A stretch of 49,657 nucleotides of DNA from contig DFFY01000065.1 of the NCBI GenBank assembly GCA_002371115.1, forward strand, positions 1 to 49,657, written 5' to 3'. The translations under genes were made by a program, and so were the position numbers. The stretch is from Bacteroidales bacterium UBA3764. Lineage in GTDB: Bacteria; Bacteroidota; Bacteroidia; Bacteroidales; UBA932. This document shows, in pieces, positions 41,352 through 49,283 of this stretch (within the stretch, counting starts at the first letter, position 1; each line of letters begins with the position of its first letter). The notes beneath the pieces are model-generated. The model searched no databases. It worked only from the letters and a program-made list of their open reading frames with translations, and was not told where the DNA came from.

Positions 41352-44300
41352 TGAAAACGATGAGAAAACTTACTAATATGCTGGCTTGCGCCGTCCTGGC
41401 AGGGACGGCCCTCGTCTCCTGCCGGAAGGAATCGGCTCCTACCTTCACCTTCCAGATTGCACAGGAATATCTCACGCAGCAAAGCTTTACCCAGGAGTCG
41501 CAGTACGTCTTTATTCCGGTGCAGACCAACATTGACGCGTCCGACTGGGAATTCGCTTCGGATGCATCCTGGTGCGTCATCGGCCCCAGTATTACCGGGG
41601 CCAAGGGCATCATGATTTCCGTGGCCGACAACGAGGAACCCGACATCCGCAATGCGCAAGCCAAGGTGTCGGCCTATGGGAACAGCTATACCTTCAAGGT
41701 GGTGCAGACCGGTTACGGCCCTGCCATCCTGGTGAGCGACCTGTTTGTCCCTGCAGGCGGCGGTGAAGCCGTTGTCAAGGTAACGGCCAACATCCCCTAC
41801 ACCGTGGGAGAGCCCGAACTGGATGCAGAAGATCAGGAAGAGGGTGAAGATGCCTGGATTACCAAGAGCACAGAGACCAAAGCGCTGGCCGAGACCAGTT
41901 ACAGCTATGTAATCCTGCCCAACTTCACCGCCGGCCGCCGCAGCGCCACCATCGGCATCAAAGCCGAGAACCGCGCATACGCGAGTGCAGACAAGACCTG
42001 CACCATCACGCAGGACATCGTGAACGACAGCAGCACCGAGGATGTGATTGGCGGAGCGGAAAAAGTGACCATCCTGAGCGCCCTGGCCGTCCACGGAGAG
42101 GAGACCAACTACTACTCCCGTGCGGAATATGCGGAGCAGCAAGGAAGCAACGGCTCCCCGGACTTCCTCTTCGACGGCAACCCGGACACCTATTACCTGT
42201 CGCCGCGCTATCCGGCCCAGGCCACGGCCGACTATTACAAGGAATACGGTACGGAAGTTCCCTTCCGCCTGGTGTTTGAACTGGTGGACGAGAGCAAGAC
42301 CGACTATATGGTCATCACCCACCCCGGAGCCAGCGAGTGGCGCAAGCTCAAGAAGTTCAACATTTACACCAAAGCCTCGGCCGACGCGGAGGAAGTATTG
42401 GTAAATGCGGAGCCGTTTGCCTGCTCCAGCTCCACCCAGGTGGAAACCTTCTTCTTTGACCAGACGCTGGTCAACCCCAAATACATCATTCTGGAAGTGG
42501 TGGAGGCCTATGAAGCCAGCAACCTGGTCCGTATCCAGGAAGTGGAGTTCTATGGCACCAACCGCCACGACACCCAGGAATGGATCCTGAAGGTGTTTAC
42601 GGACCTTTCCTGCTCCGAGCTCAAGGAGGGTGTCACCAAGAAGGATATCAACGCCATGGCGGCCGTAGCCCCCTACATCGCCAAGAACGTGGCCATGCCG
42701 CTGTACCAGAACACCTATCCGGAAGCGGAGAAAGAGTTCCGCATCCATGCCTATGAGGCTTACAGCAATCCGTCCACCTTCGCCCAGGCCTACAACATCC
42801 GCCTGTACTCGGAACTGGACAATCCTACGGGCATCCTGGCCAAAGACGCCGAAAGTTTCATCGTATGCGTGGGTGACATTCCTGCCGGTCATACCGTCCG
42901 CTTTGCCGTGAACGGAGACCAGGAAAGCGGAGAAGAATTCAACTACGGCGCCCCGCAATTCTCCCAGACACTCCGCAGCGGCGTGAATGTGGTGAACGTA
43001 GTCATGAACGGCAGCGTGAAGGAAGGCTTGGTGTTCATTATCCATACCGACGAGAACCTCACGGCGGAGTCGGCACCGGTGAATGTCCATATCCTTCCGG
43101 GAACGGGCGCCGTCCCGGGCTACTATGACACCGCCCGCCACAGCGACACCCGCTACAAGGAGCTGCTCTCCCGTTACAATTATAAGTACTTCATTCTCAA
43201 GGGCGAGAAATACATCATGGCCGCCCATACCCAGCAGCTGCGCGCCCAGGCGCCGGGCAGCTACTCCGGCGGCATGAAGCGCATCGACCAAATTGTAGGC
43301 TGGGAAAAAGAACTCATGGGCCTGGGTGCCCGAGCGGAATTCAACAACCACATCATGGGTGTAACCACCACGCACGAAGGCGTGCACATGGATGCAGCAG
43401 ACCGCCGCATCCGCTTCCAGGCCTCTGCAGTAGGCTACTATGCCACCCAGGAACTGGTGGACGGCAGTCCCTGGGGCCTGGGCCATGAGATTGGCCATGT
43501 GAACCAGCCGGCCATTTGCTGGGAAAGCACCATCGAGAGCTCCAACAACCTGTTCTCTAACTTTGTAACCATGAACTGCGGCATCCCGGAATCCCGCGGC
43601 CACAGCCTGGTGCAGCTGGCCAACTCCTATGGCCTGGCGTGGTACAAACTGGGCAACACCGGCCAGTACCAGAACGAGGACGCAGAACTGCACATGCGCA
43701 TGAACTGGCAGCTGTGGAACTACTTCCACCGCTGCGAGGTGGACACCGAGTTCTGGCCCAAGGTCTTTGAACAGGCACGCCAGCACCCTACCCCGGGCAT
43801 TTACTACGGCCGGTATGGGTACCGCCGCGAGGACCCGGGCACCTGCCAGCTCATGTTTTATGAACAGGTGTGCGACGCCGCCCAGATGGACCTCACCGAG
43901 TTCTTCGAGACCTGGGGCTTCTTTATCCCGGTGGACGCCACCTACGGCCAGTACCAGAGTCCCATCGCCTACTCCGTAACGGAAGACATGATAAGCGAAT
44001 ACAAGGCGCGCGTGGCGGCCAAGGGCTATCCCAAGGCCCCGGCCATCCAGTATCTGGAAGACCGTACCCGCCGCACCAACCGCTGGGATTACAGCAATCA
44101 GGATCCCGGCCTGAACAAGGACATCAAGATGGGTTACTACACCCTGTTCAAGGACAAGGTAGCCATGGCCACGGTTCCTTCGTACAGTTTGGACAAGCGG
44201 ACGGTTACCGTTCAGAACTGCGCCCAGGCCGCAGCCGTGGAAATCCGCAGCGCCGCCGGTGAACTGCTGTACTTCAGCAATCTGGACCGCTTCGATGTGC

Positions 44301-44398
44301 CCGAGCGCACCGGAGCAGGCGTACCCATAGACCTGACTACGGCCAAGTTCCAGGCCGTCCAGTGGGATGGCGTAAGAAAAGACATGACCCGCAAATAA
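41351..44398 (+). CDS. M60-like (enhancin-family) mucinase, lipoprotein
   Basis: A 1,015-residue zinc metalloprotease of the M60-like family, which cleaves mucin-type glycoproteins. The zinc motif is H712-E-x-x-H716 with eight residues to E725 (GHEIGHVNQP, then ICWES), matching HEXXHX8E. The signal ends TALVSCRKES (lipoprotein). BACON-like domains occupy about residues 25-230 (ASDASWCVIGPSITG; ANIPYTVGEPEL). An F5/8-type C domain follows (about 245-415; DFLFDGNPDTYYLSPR), then the M60 N-terminal and catalytic domains. In the mucin-type locus it would open mucin cores for the glycosidases. Its start overlaps the previous stop by one base. Confidence 0.93.
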   Translation: MKTMRKLTNMLACAVLAGTALVSCRKESAPTFTFQIAQEYLTQQSFTQESQYVFIPVQTNIDASDWEFASDASWCVIGPSITGAKGIMISVADNEEPDIRNAQAKVSAYGNSYTFKVVQTGYGPAILVSDLFVPAGGGEAVVKVTANIPYTVGEPELDAEDQEEGEDAWITKSTETKALAETSYSYVILPNFTAGRRSATIGIKAENRAYASADKTCTITQDIVNDSSTEDVIGGAEKVTILSALAVHGEETNYYSRAEYAEQQGSNGSPDFLFDGNPDTYYLSPRYPAQATADYYKEYGTEVPFRLVFELVDESKTDYMVITHPGASEWRKLKKFNIYTKASADAEEVLVNAEPFACSSSTQVETFFFDQTLVNPKYIILEVVEAYEASNLVRIQEVEFYGTNRHDTQEWILKVFTDLSCSELKEGVTKKDINAMAAVAPYIAKNVAMPLYQNTYPEAEKEFRIHAYEAYSNPSTFAQAYNIRLYSELDNPTGILAKDAESFIVCVGDIPAGHTVRFAVNGDQESGEEFNYGAPQFSQTLRSGVNVVNVVMNGSVKEGLVFIIHTDENLTAESAPVNVHILPGTGAVPGYYDTARHSDTRYKELLSRYNYKYFILKGEKYIMAAHTQQLRAQAPGSYSGGMKRIDQIVGWEKELMGLGARAEFNNHIMGVTTTHEGVHMDAADRRIRFQASAVGYYATQELVDGSPWGLGHEIGHVNQPAICWESTIESSNNLFSNFVTMNCGIPESRGHSLVQLANSYGLAWYKLGNTGQYQNEDAELHMRMNWQLWNYFHRCEVDTEFWPKVFEQARQHPTPGIYYGRYGYRREDPGTCQLMFYEQVCDAAQMDLTEFFETWGFFIPVDATYGQYQSPIAYSVTEDMISEYKARVAAKGYPKAPAIQYLEDRTRRTNRWDYSNQDPGLNKDIKMGYYTLFKDKVAMATVPSYSLDKRTVTVQNCAQAAAVEIRSAAGELLYFSNLDRFDVPERTGAGVPIDLTTAKFQAVQWDGVRKDMTRK

Positions 44399-44413
44399 CA
44401 AATAACACAATAC

Positions 44414-46987
44414 ATGAATATGAAAAAAATTATCTCGTGCCTCATGGTGGGGGTCGCCTGCCTGACAGTGAATTCCTGCTACAACGATTCCTTCCTCAAT
44501 GAGAGGATGGAGGGCCAGGAAAACAAATTGGCACAACTGGACAAGCGCGTCCATGACCTGGAGGATGCCCTGGCGTTCATCAAGGACGCCGAGAAAAACG
44601 GGCTCATCATCCTGAACGTGGAAGATGTTATGGATGGCGAAGAAGTAATAGGCTGGACCATCAGCTTCAGCGATGGCAGCAAGTACACCTTGTATAACGG
44701 CAAAGACGGCGAGCAGGGTCCCCAAGGGGAGCAGGGTGAGCCCGGAAGCGGAGAAAGTGTCACTATCAATGTCGAAGACGGCGGAGATTACTGGACCGTT
44801 ACCATCGGCGAGACATCCTATGTTTTTGCAAAACTGGTAGATTTTTCCCTGGCGTTTGACAAAACCGACTTTGTTGTATCGGCCGGCCAGACCGTCAAAG
44901 TGGCCTATTCCGTCGCAGGGGTGCAGGATGGGGACAAGATTTTTGTCGAAGCTGTCGCTTCCGGTAACTGGAAGGCCGCTCCCGTCCAGGGTGAGGACGC
45001 CATCTCCGTCACCGCACCGGATCCCTTCGTGGAAGGAAAGGTGATTGTGGTTGCCGCCAACGGACGTGGCAAATCGGACATGAAAGCCCTGTACTTCACC
45101 GGCGTGGAGTTCACCGTGGTAAATGCGACAACCACCACCCCGGTTTCCGCCGACGGCGCCTCCGAGGTGGAAGTTACGGTAACCTCCAACGTGGACTACA
45201 CCGTCAGCATTCCCGCTGAGGCTACCTGGATTACACTGGTGGAGACCAAGTCCCTGACCAAGACGCTGGTATTTGCCTTGGAAAAGAACACCGGCGCCAT
45301 GCGTTCCGCTACCATTAGCCTGTTAGACAGCAGCAACATTGCCGTACAAACCTTTGAGATTGTGCAGGCCGGCAATTCCTACAACACCGTAACCGTTACG
45401 CTGGCAGAAGGCGAAGCGGAAGGCTTTGAATGGCAGGGCAACGAAGTGTTCTCCGTGCGCCTGTCCAAGAACAATGCAGATCCTGCCGTGTATGACCGCT
45501 GGGTGTTCTATGCAAAAGAGGCCGCTGCGGACATGCCCATCTACGCCACCAACAACGGTTCTTTCGGCCCGCTTGACACCTGGAATTTTGGCAAGTACAT
45601 TGCCTACCCGCTGATGGATGCAGCCTTTGAAAAGTTCCAGGTGGGCGAGCTCGTCATGCTCAATGGCGCTGAGGAAGGTGCCATCCGCATGAACAACGGC
45701 TTTTATGGAACGGCCGAGCACCCCATGCAGTGCATGCCGCTCCTTGGCGTACAGGGCGAGGGCCGCAACTACAGTTTCCACGCTGTTACCGGTTTTCTGG
45801 CTGTTACGGCAACGGGGCTGTCCAAACTCACGAGCCAAGTAGAACTCTATGCTCCCGGCAAAAAACTGTGGGGCAACTTCGTTCTCAGCGGCGAGCCCGG
45901 CAAGGAATACATCGCCATGGCGGAAAGCGAGGCCAGTTACGACCAACGCATCTACATCTCCTATTCGGACATGGCGGCGCAGACCACCTTTATCTTCCCG
46001 GTCGCCGTAGGAACCCTGCCTGCAGGCACCACCATCAGCCTGATTGGCAAGGAAGGCGACCCGGTCGGTTCCATGTCCCTTCCCGAGGACGTAACCATTT
46101 CCCGTAACACGCTCACTACCGTGGACGACATCCTGGAGCAAATCCAGGACTTCAGCGCCACATATGAGCTGAAAGGCAATTCGGCCCAGATTGAGGCCGA
46201 TGTCACCCTCGGAGAAAGCGCTACTGCTTGTAAACTGATCCTGGCAGACACCGAAGATGCTGCCAAGTCCCTCCTGGACGACGGTAGCAGCAGTGCCATC
46301 GCCACGCTCACCGAAAGCGCGGAAGTCACCCTGAAGATGGACGAGGTTGCCAAGTCCGGCCAATGCGCCCTGGTAATCCGCACCTACGACGGAACGGAGG
46401 TGAAGGAAGAATATACGCAAACCCTGTATATCCTGAAGCCGGACGATGCCGCCACACTGTGCAAGAAGCATAACACCACAGGCGGAGACAACTACACGGG
46501 GTCCTATACCTTCCAGCCTGGCGATATCGTCTATAACAACCTCTGGCTCACCGAGTTCGACGGCATCAACCTCCTGTCCAACACAAATCACGGGATTACC
46601 GCCGGCCACAGGCTGTTCACCGTTCTGTACTGGCTCAAGAATGATCCGGGCAAATGGGCAGGCAGCGCCTCGCCGGAAGTCAGTAAGGTATATGCCCCCG
46701 ATACCATCTACGACGGCAGTGGCAGTTTCTCCTTCACGGTTGGCAACGGCACGGACGATACTGAAAACTGGCCCATCTTCGAGTATGGCAAGGCGGAGGT
46801 GATCATCTACTCCGTTGGAGAAACCGGCGAACAGAACCTCGCGACTCAACTCAACTTCGTGATTGACGAGGGCTACGTAGATGTGAACGGGATAGCCATC
46901 AAGGCCCGCTTCAACAACCCGGAGACATCTGGCGCCAAGGCTTCCGCCACCTACGCCACCTCGGTAAAAGAAGTAAGAGCGGAATAA
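44414..46987 (+). CDS. Surface lipoprotein with coiled coil (DUF4988-type), collagen-like and BACON-type segments
   Basis: An 857-residue lipoprotein (signal ending LTVNSCYNDS). After the lipidated Cys a short heptad coiled coil follows (ENKLAQLDKRVHDLEDALAF, about 37-56), then a small beta segment, then a collagen-like Gly-x-y run at about 96-113 (GKDGEQGPQGEQGEPGSG). Then come BACON-like domains (VTSNVDYTVSIPAEATWITL, about 256-330) and a long C-terminal region without a family I recognise. The coiled coil plus Gly-x-y stalk is the layout of DUF4988 proteins of Bacteroides and suggests a trimeric surface stalk. Last gene of the mucin-type operon. An alternative start is Met3 (44420). Confidence 0.75.
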   Translation: MNMKKIISCLMVGVACLTVNSCYNDSFLNERMEGQENKLAQLDKRVHDLEDALAFIKDAEKNGLIILNVEDVMDGEEVIGWTISFSDGSKYTLYNGKDGEQGPQGEQGEPGSGESVTINVEDGGDYWTVTIGETSYVFAKLVDFSLAFDKTDFVVSAGQTVKVAYSVAGVQDGDKIFVEAVASGNWKAAPVQGEDAISVTAPDPFVEGKVIVVAANGRGKSDMKALYFTGVEFTVVNATTTTPVSADGASEVEVTVTSNVDYTVSIPAEATWITLVETKSLTKTLVFALEKNTGAMRSATISLLDSSNIAVQTFEIVQAGNSYNTVTVTLAEGEAEGFEWQGNEVFSVRLSKNNADPAVYDRWVFYAKEAAADMPIYATNNGSFGPLDTWNFGKYIAYPLMDAAFEKFQVGELVMLNGAEEGAIRMNNGFYGTAEHPMQCMPLLGVQGEGRNYSFHAVTGFLAVTATGLSKLTSQVELYAPGKKLWGNFVLSGEPGKEYIAMAESEASYDQRIYISYSDMAAQTTFIFPVAVGTLPAGTTISLIGKEGDPVGSMSLPEDVTISRNTLTTVDDILEQIQDFSATYELKGNSAQIEADVTLGESATACKLILADTEDAAKSLLDDGSSSAIATLTESAEVTLKMDEVAKSGQCALVIRTYDGTEVKEEYTQTLYILKPDDAATLCKKHNTTGGDNYTGSYTFQPGDIVYNNLWLTEFDGINLLSNTNHGITAGHRLFTVLYWLKNDPGKWAGSASPEVSKVYAPDTIYDGSGSFSFTVGNGTDDTENWPIFEYGKAEVIIYSVGETGEQNLATQLNFVIDEGYVDVNGIAIKARFNNPETSGAKASATYATSVKEVRAE

Positions 46988-47010
46988 CACCACATTCCCA
47001 TGAATCCCCC

Positions 47011-47043
47011 ACCCCGCGACCGCCCGGCCGCGGGGTATTTTTT
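47011..47043 (+). terminator. Terminator of the mucin-type SusCD operon
   Basis: An 8-bp GC-rich stem ACCCCGCG/CGCGGGGT (47011-47018 with 47029-47036), 10-base loop, then TATTTTTT. It stands 23 bases after the last stop codon. Confidence 0.9.
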
Positions 47044-47078
47044 ATTGCCTCTCAGCAGGTTATTCAAAGAGAATTCGT

Positions 47079-47086
47079 TATATTTG
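47079..47086 (+). promoter_or_regulatory. -7 box (TATATTTG) of the small-peptide/fimbrillin unit
   Basis: TATATTTG matches TAnnTTTG. Four bases later is an ATG that opens a five-codon frame (47091-47108, Met-Asn-Glu-Glu-Lys, stop) ending 6 bases before the small-peptide gene. The -33 box is not clear. The terminator upstream and another downstream at 49152 make 47079-49190 an independent unit. Confidence 0.5.
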
Positions 47087-47114
47087 CAAAATGAACGAAG
47101 AAAAATAACCCAAC

Positions 47115-47261
47115 ATGAGAAAAACCACTTATCAGGAGCCCGAAGTACGCACGCTCTTGGTTTCCACAGAAAACATGGTATGCAGTTCGGGAGACTTGCA
47201 AATCGACCCTGAAACAAACCCGTGGGAAACGTTATCCCTTAACGGACCATACAAATTCTAA
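47115..47261 (+). CDS. Small peptide (48 aa) upstream of a fimbrillin-like lipoprotein
   Basis: ATG 47115 to TAA 47261. The product starts MRKTTYQEPEVRTLLVST and has no signal peptide. It shares with the 46-residue peptide at 12321-12461 twelve residues at identical positions (M1, Y6, Q7, P9, E10, R12, V16, T18, E19, M21, C23, S25), while the tails differ. It is separated from the lipoprotein gene by 12 bases, and it has its own promoter box. I recall similar short uncharacterised proteins in Bacteroidales but cannot name a family. Possible roles such as a peptide precursor, chaperone or leader are inference only. Confidence 0.75.
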   Translation: MRKTTYQEPEVRTLLVSTENMVCSSGDLQIDPETNPWETLSLNGPYKF

Positions 47262-47273
47262 AATCCTTGAGGT

Positions 47274-49133
47274 ATGAAGAAGTATGCCTTTATTCTGATG
47301 GCTTTTGCCATCGCCCTGCTTTCTTCCTGCGCAAAGGAAGATTCCAACAAGGTTGACAACGCCCCCGGGAACTATGCAATTACAGCATGCATTGACAATA
47401 CGGTGACCAAAACGTACTACACAGAATCCGGCGACGTAGCAGAACTGAACTGGAACGCCTTGGATGCATTCAAGCTCATGGTGTATTCAAAATCCACTGA
47501 GGCAGCCGCCTATTATTCTTTCCACGCGGATGAGGATGCAAAAGGGAGCGAAGCAACATTCACCATTAACTCCGGGTCAATGAACCTGGAGAGCTACGGT
47601 ATGGCGGGGATTGCCGTTTATCCGAACACCCTCACAACCGGCGGAACAAAAGATGCTTATACTGTTACACTCAGCGGGGAATACGCAATTGCATCCGGAA
47701 CAGATCTCTCCAAGGTAAATGTCCCTATGATCGGTGTCCCTACAGATGCGGCCGATGCCAATACCTATATTTTCACACCGGCCGTAGGCGTTCTCAAAGT
47801 TCAGCTGTCCCATGTCCCCGCCGCAGCACGCAAACTGGTTCTCAAGGCAGTTGAAACAGATAATGTTTCAGGAACTTTCCCGCTAAATGCTGAGAAAGGC
47901 TTCCGCATGGAAGACGCTACATCTGCCGGCCATACCGTTTCAGTAAGTTTCCCGTCCCAGACAGAAGGCTCCAGCATCTCCGTTTATATGCCTGTGCCTG
48001 CTGGCATCATCAGCGCTGGGGCTGTTTTGGAAGTGCAAAATGCCGACGGAATAGCTATCTTCACCACTCCCGCCACCACCCAAGCCATTACTGTAACCAA
48101 GGGTCACTTGACACCGCTTGCCACACTCAATGCCGGGTCTGAATGGGAACTTCTGGGCGTTGGACAATTCCAGGACAATTATTCCTTCGCACTTGAGGGG
48201 AAGAACGGATGTATGGTTGACGTGAACATCCTTAAGAGTGTTTCTACCGAGAACCTTTATGCCATTGAGAATCCGTATGGCACTGCCTGGAACAGTTTAG
48301 GCGTTTCTTATAACTCCGTTCCGTCAAGCCTGATGTATCTTGCGGTCAAAAAGGCGGGGGAAGAAATTGCGACCACTTCAAAATCCACTCTTTTAACAAA
48401 CGACAATCTCGTATTTTTCTATGGTGATGGCAACATAGATAATGCTGTATATACCGGTATCAATAATGAAGGCCACCCATTCAGAATTTATCATGCCATT
48501 TGGAGCACCACAAATGAGTCTTCCATGACTACTACAAAGGTGGTGTCCTATCAGGCCGATGGGAAAACGCCTGCCATGATTTCTATCAACCCGGCCCTCC
48601 AAAAATACAATACCGTATATTGGCTTGATCAGGCAAAATGCTCAATCAATATTATTTTCCCTGGATGCAACCCCGCGCTGGCGATTGTCGGCACGTACAA
48701 TATTAACGCTGATAATGATTCCTATCAGATTACACTTTCTGAAAGCGACGACCTTTCCAAGGGGAACGTAATGATTTCCGCGTATCCTAAATGGAGGCTT
48801 ACCGGTAAAATATATGGTACCTATGATTACACATCCGGGGCCATAACATTTGCCGGCAATCAGTATTTGGACCTTTATAATGGGAATCAGTCCTACTACT
48901 TCTGGACAGGCGCATCTACCTATCCAGCACCGGAACTGACTTTCGAGTTTAGCGATGCCTTCCTTTCGGATGATCCAAGTAATACTGTCAAGTACTACAC
49001 CGGGCGTCTTTTGAAAACCAAAGACAACAACTTTGGCGTAAACTATCTTAACATATCCGAAAACACGTATTATCCCACTACACATAAATGGACGGGAGGC
49101 ATATCTATAACCTTCTATAAAGTTGTGAATTAA
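47274..49133 (+). CDS. Fimbrillin-like surface lipoprotein
   Basis: A 619-residue lipoprotein (signal ending LLSSCAKEDS). Residues about 25-285 resemble a fimbrillin/Mfa-like N-terminal region (TKTYYTESGDVAELNWNALD; GIAVYPNTLTTGG; a GHLTPLATLNAGSEW close). Residues about 290-619 are beta-rich and include LYAIENPYGTAWNSLG, a form seen in Bacteroidetes surface lipoproteins. The base composition is AT-richer than the upstream operon. GAGGT stands 4 bases before the ATG. It follows the 48-residue peptide and is closed by a strong terminator. An adhesive or glycan-contact role is inferred from fold. Confidence 0.75.
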   Translation: MKKYAFILMAFAIALLSSCAKEDSNKVDNAPGNYAITACIDNTVTKTYYTESGDVAELNWNALDAFKLMVYSKSTEAAAYYSFHADEDAKGSEATFTINSGSMNLESYGMAGIAVYPNTLTTGGTKDAYTVTLSGEYAIASGTDLSKVNVPMIGVPTDAADANTYIFTPAVGVLKVQLSHVPAAARKLVLKAVETDNVSGTFPLNAEKGFRMEDATSAGHTVSVSFPSQTEGSSISVYMPVPAGIISAGAVLEVQNADGIAIFTTPATTQAITVTKGHLTPLATLNAGSEWELLGVGQFQDNYSFALEGKNGCMVDVNILKSVSTENLYAIENPYGTAWNSLGVSYNSVPSSLMYLAVKKAGEEIATTSKSTLLTNDNLVFFYGDGNIDNAVYTGINNEGHPFRIYHAIWSTTNESSMTTTKVVSYQADGKTPAMISINPALQKYNTVYWLDQAKCSINIIFPGCNPALAIVGTYNINADNDSYQITLSESDDLSKGNVMISAYPKWRLTGKIYGTYDYTSGAITFAGNQYLDLYNGNQSYYFWTGASTYPAPELTFEFSDAFLSDDPSNTVKYYTGRLLKTKDNNFGVNYLNISENTYYPTTHKWTGGISITFYKVVN

Positions 49134-49151
49134 TCCAGGTCACATAAATCG

Positions 49152-49188
49152 AATAGCGCCCGTATATGAAAAACGGGCGCTATTTTTT
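49152..49188 (+). terminator. Terminator after the fimbrillin-like lipoprotein
   Basis: A perfect 12-bp stem AATAGCGCCCGT/ACGGGCGCTATT (49152-49163 with 49173-49184) with a 9-base loop, then a run of T. The mirrored A-side is weak, so it mainly serves the plus strand. From 49191 to 49283 I see no feature. Confidence 0.92.
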
Positions 49189-49283
49189 CCTACCGTCCTC
49201 TCCCTTGTTCCGAGGAGCGCATGGCCGTGGCCAATGGAGACACCGGGCCTGCTGGAGAATGCTAAAGGTTGGTCAGAGTTTTG

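Noticed and set aside
41348..44725. An 1,125-codon open frame on the minus strand
   Set aside because: It is the antisense shadow of the M60 mucinase gene, made open by GC-rich codon use; it has no recognisable domain and the sense gene has a full signal peptide and zinc motif.
47000..47212. Plus-strand frame over the terminator and promoter
   Set aside because: It runs through a terminator hairpin and lies in a different frame from the conserved small peptide.
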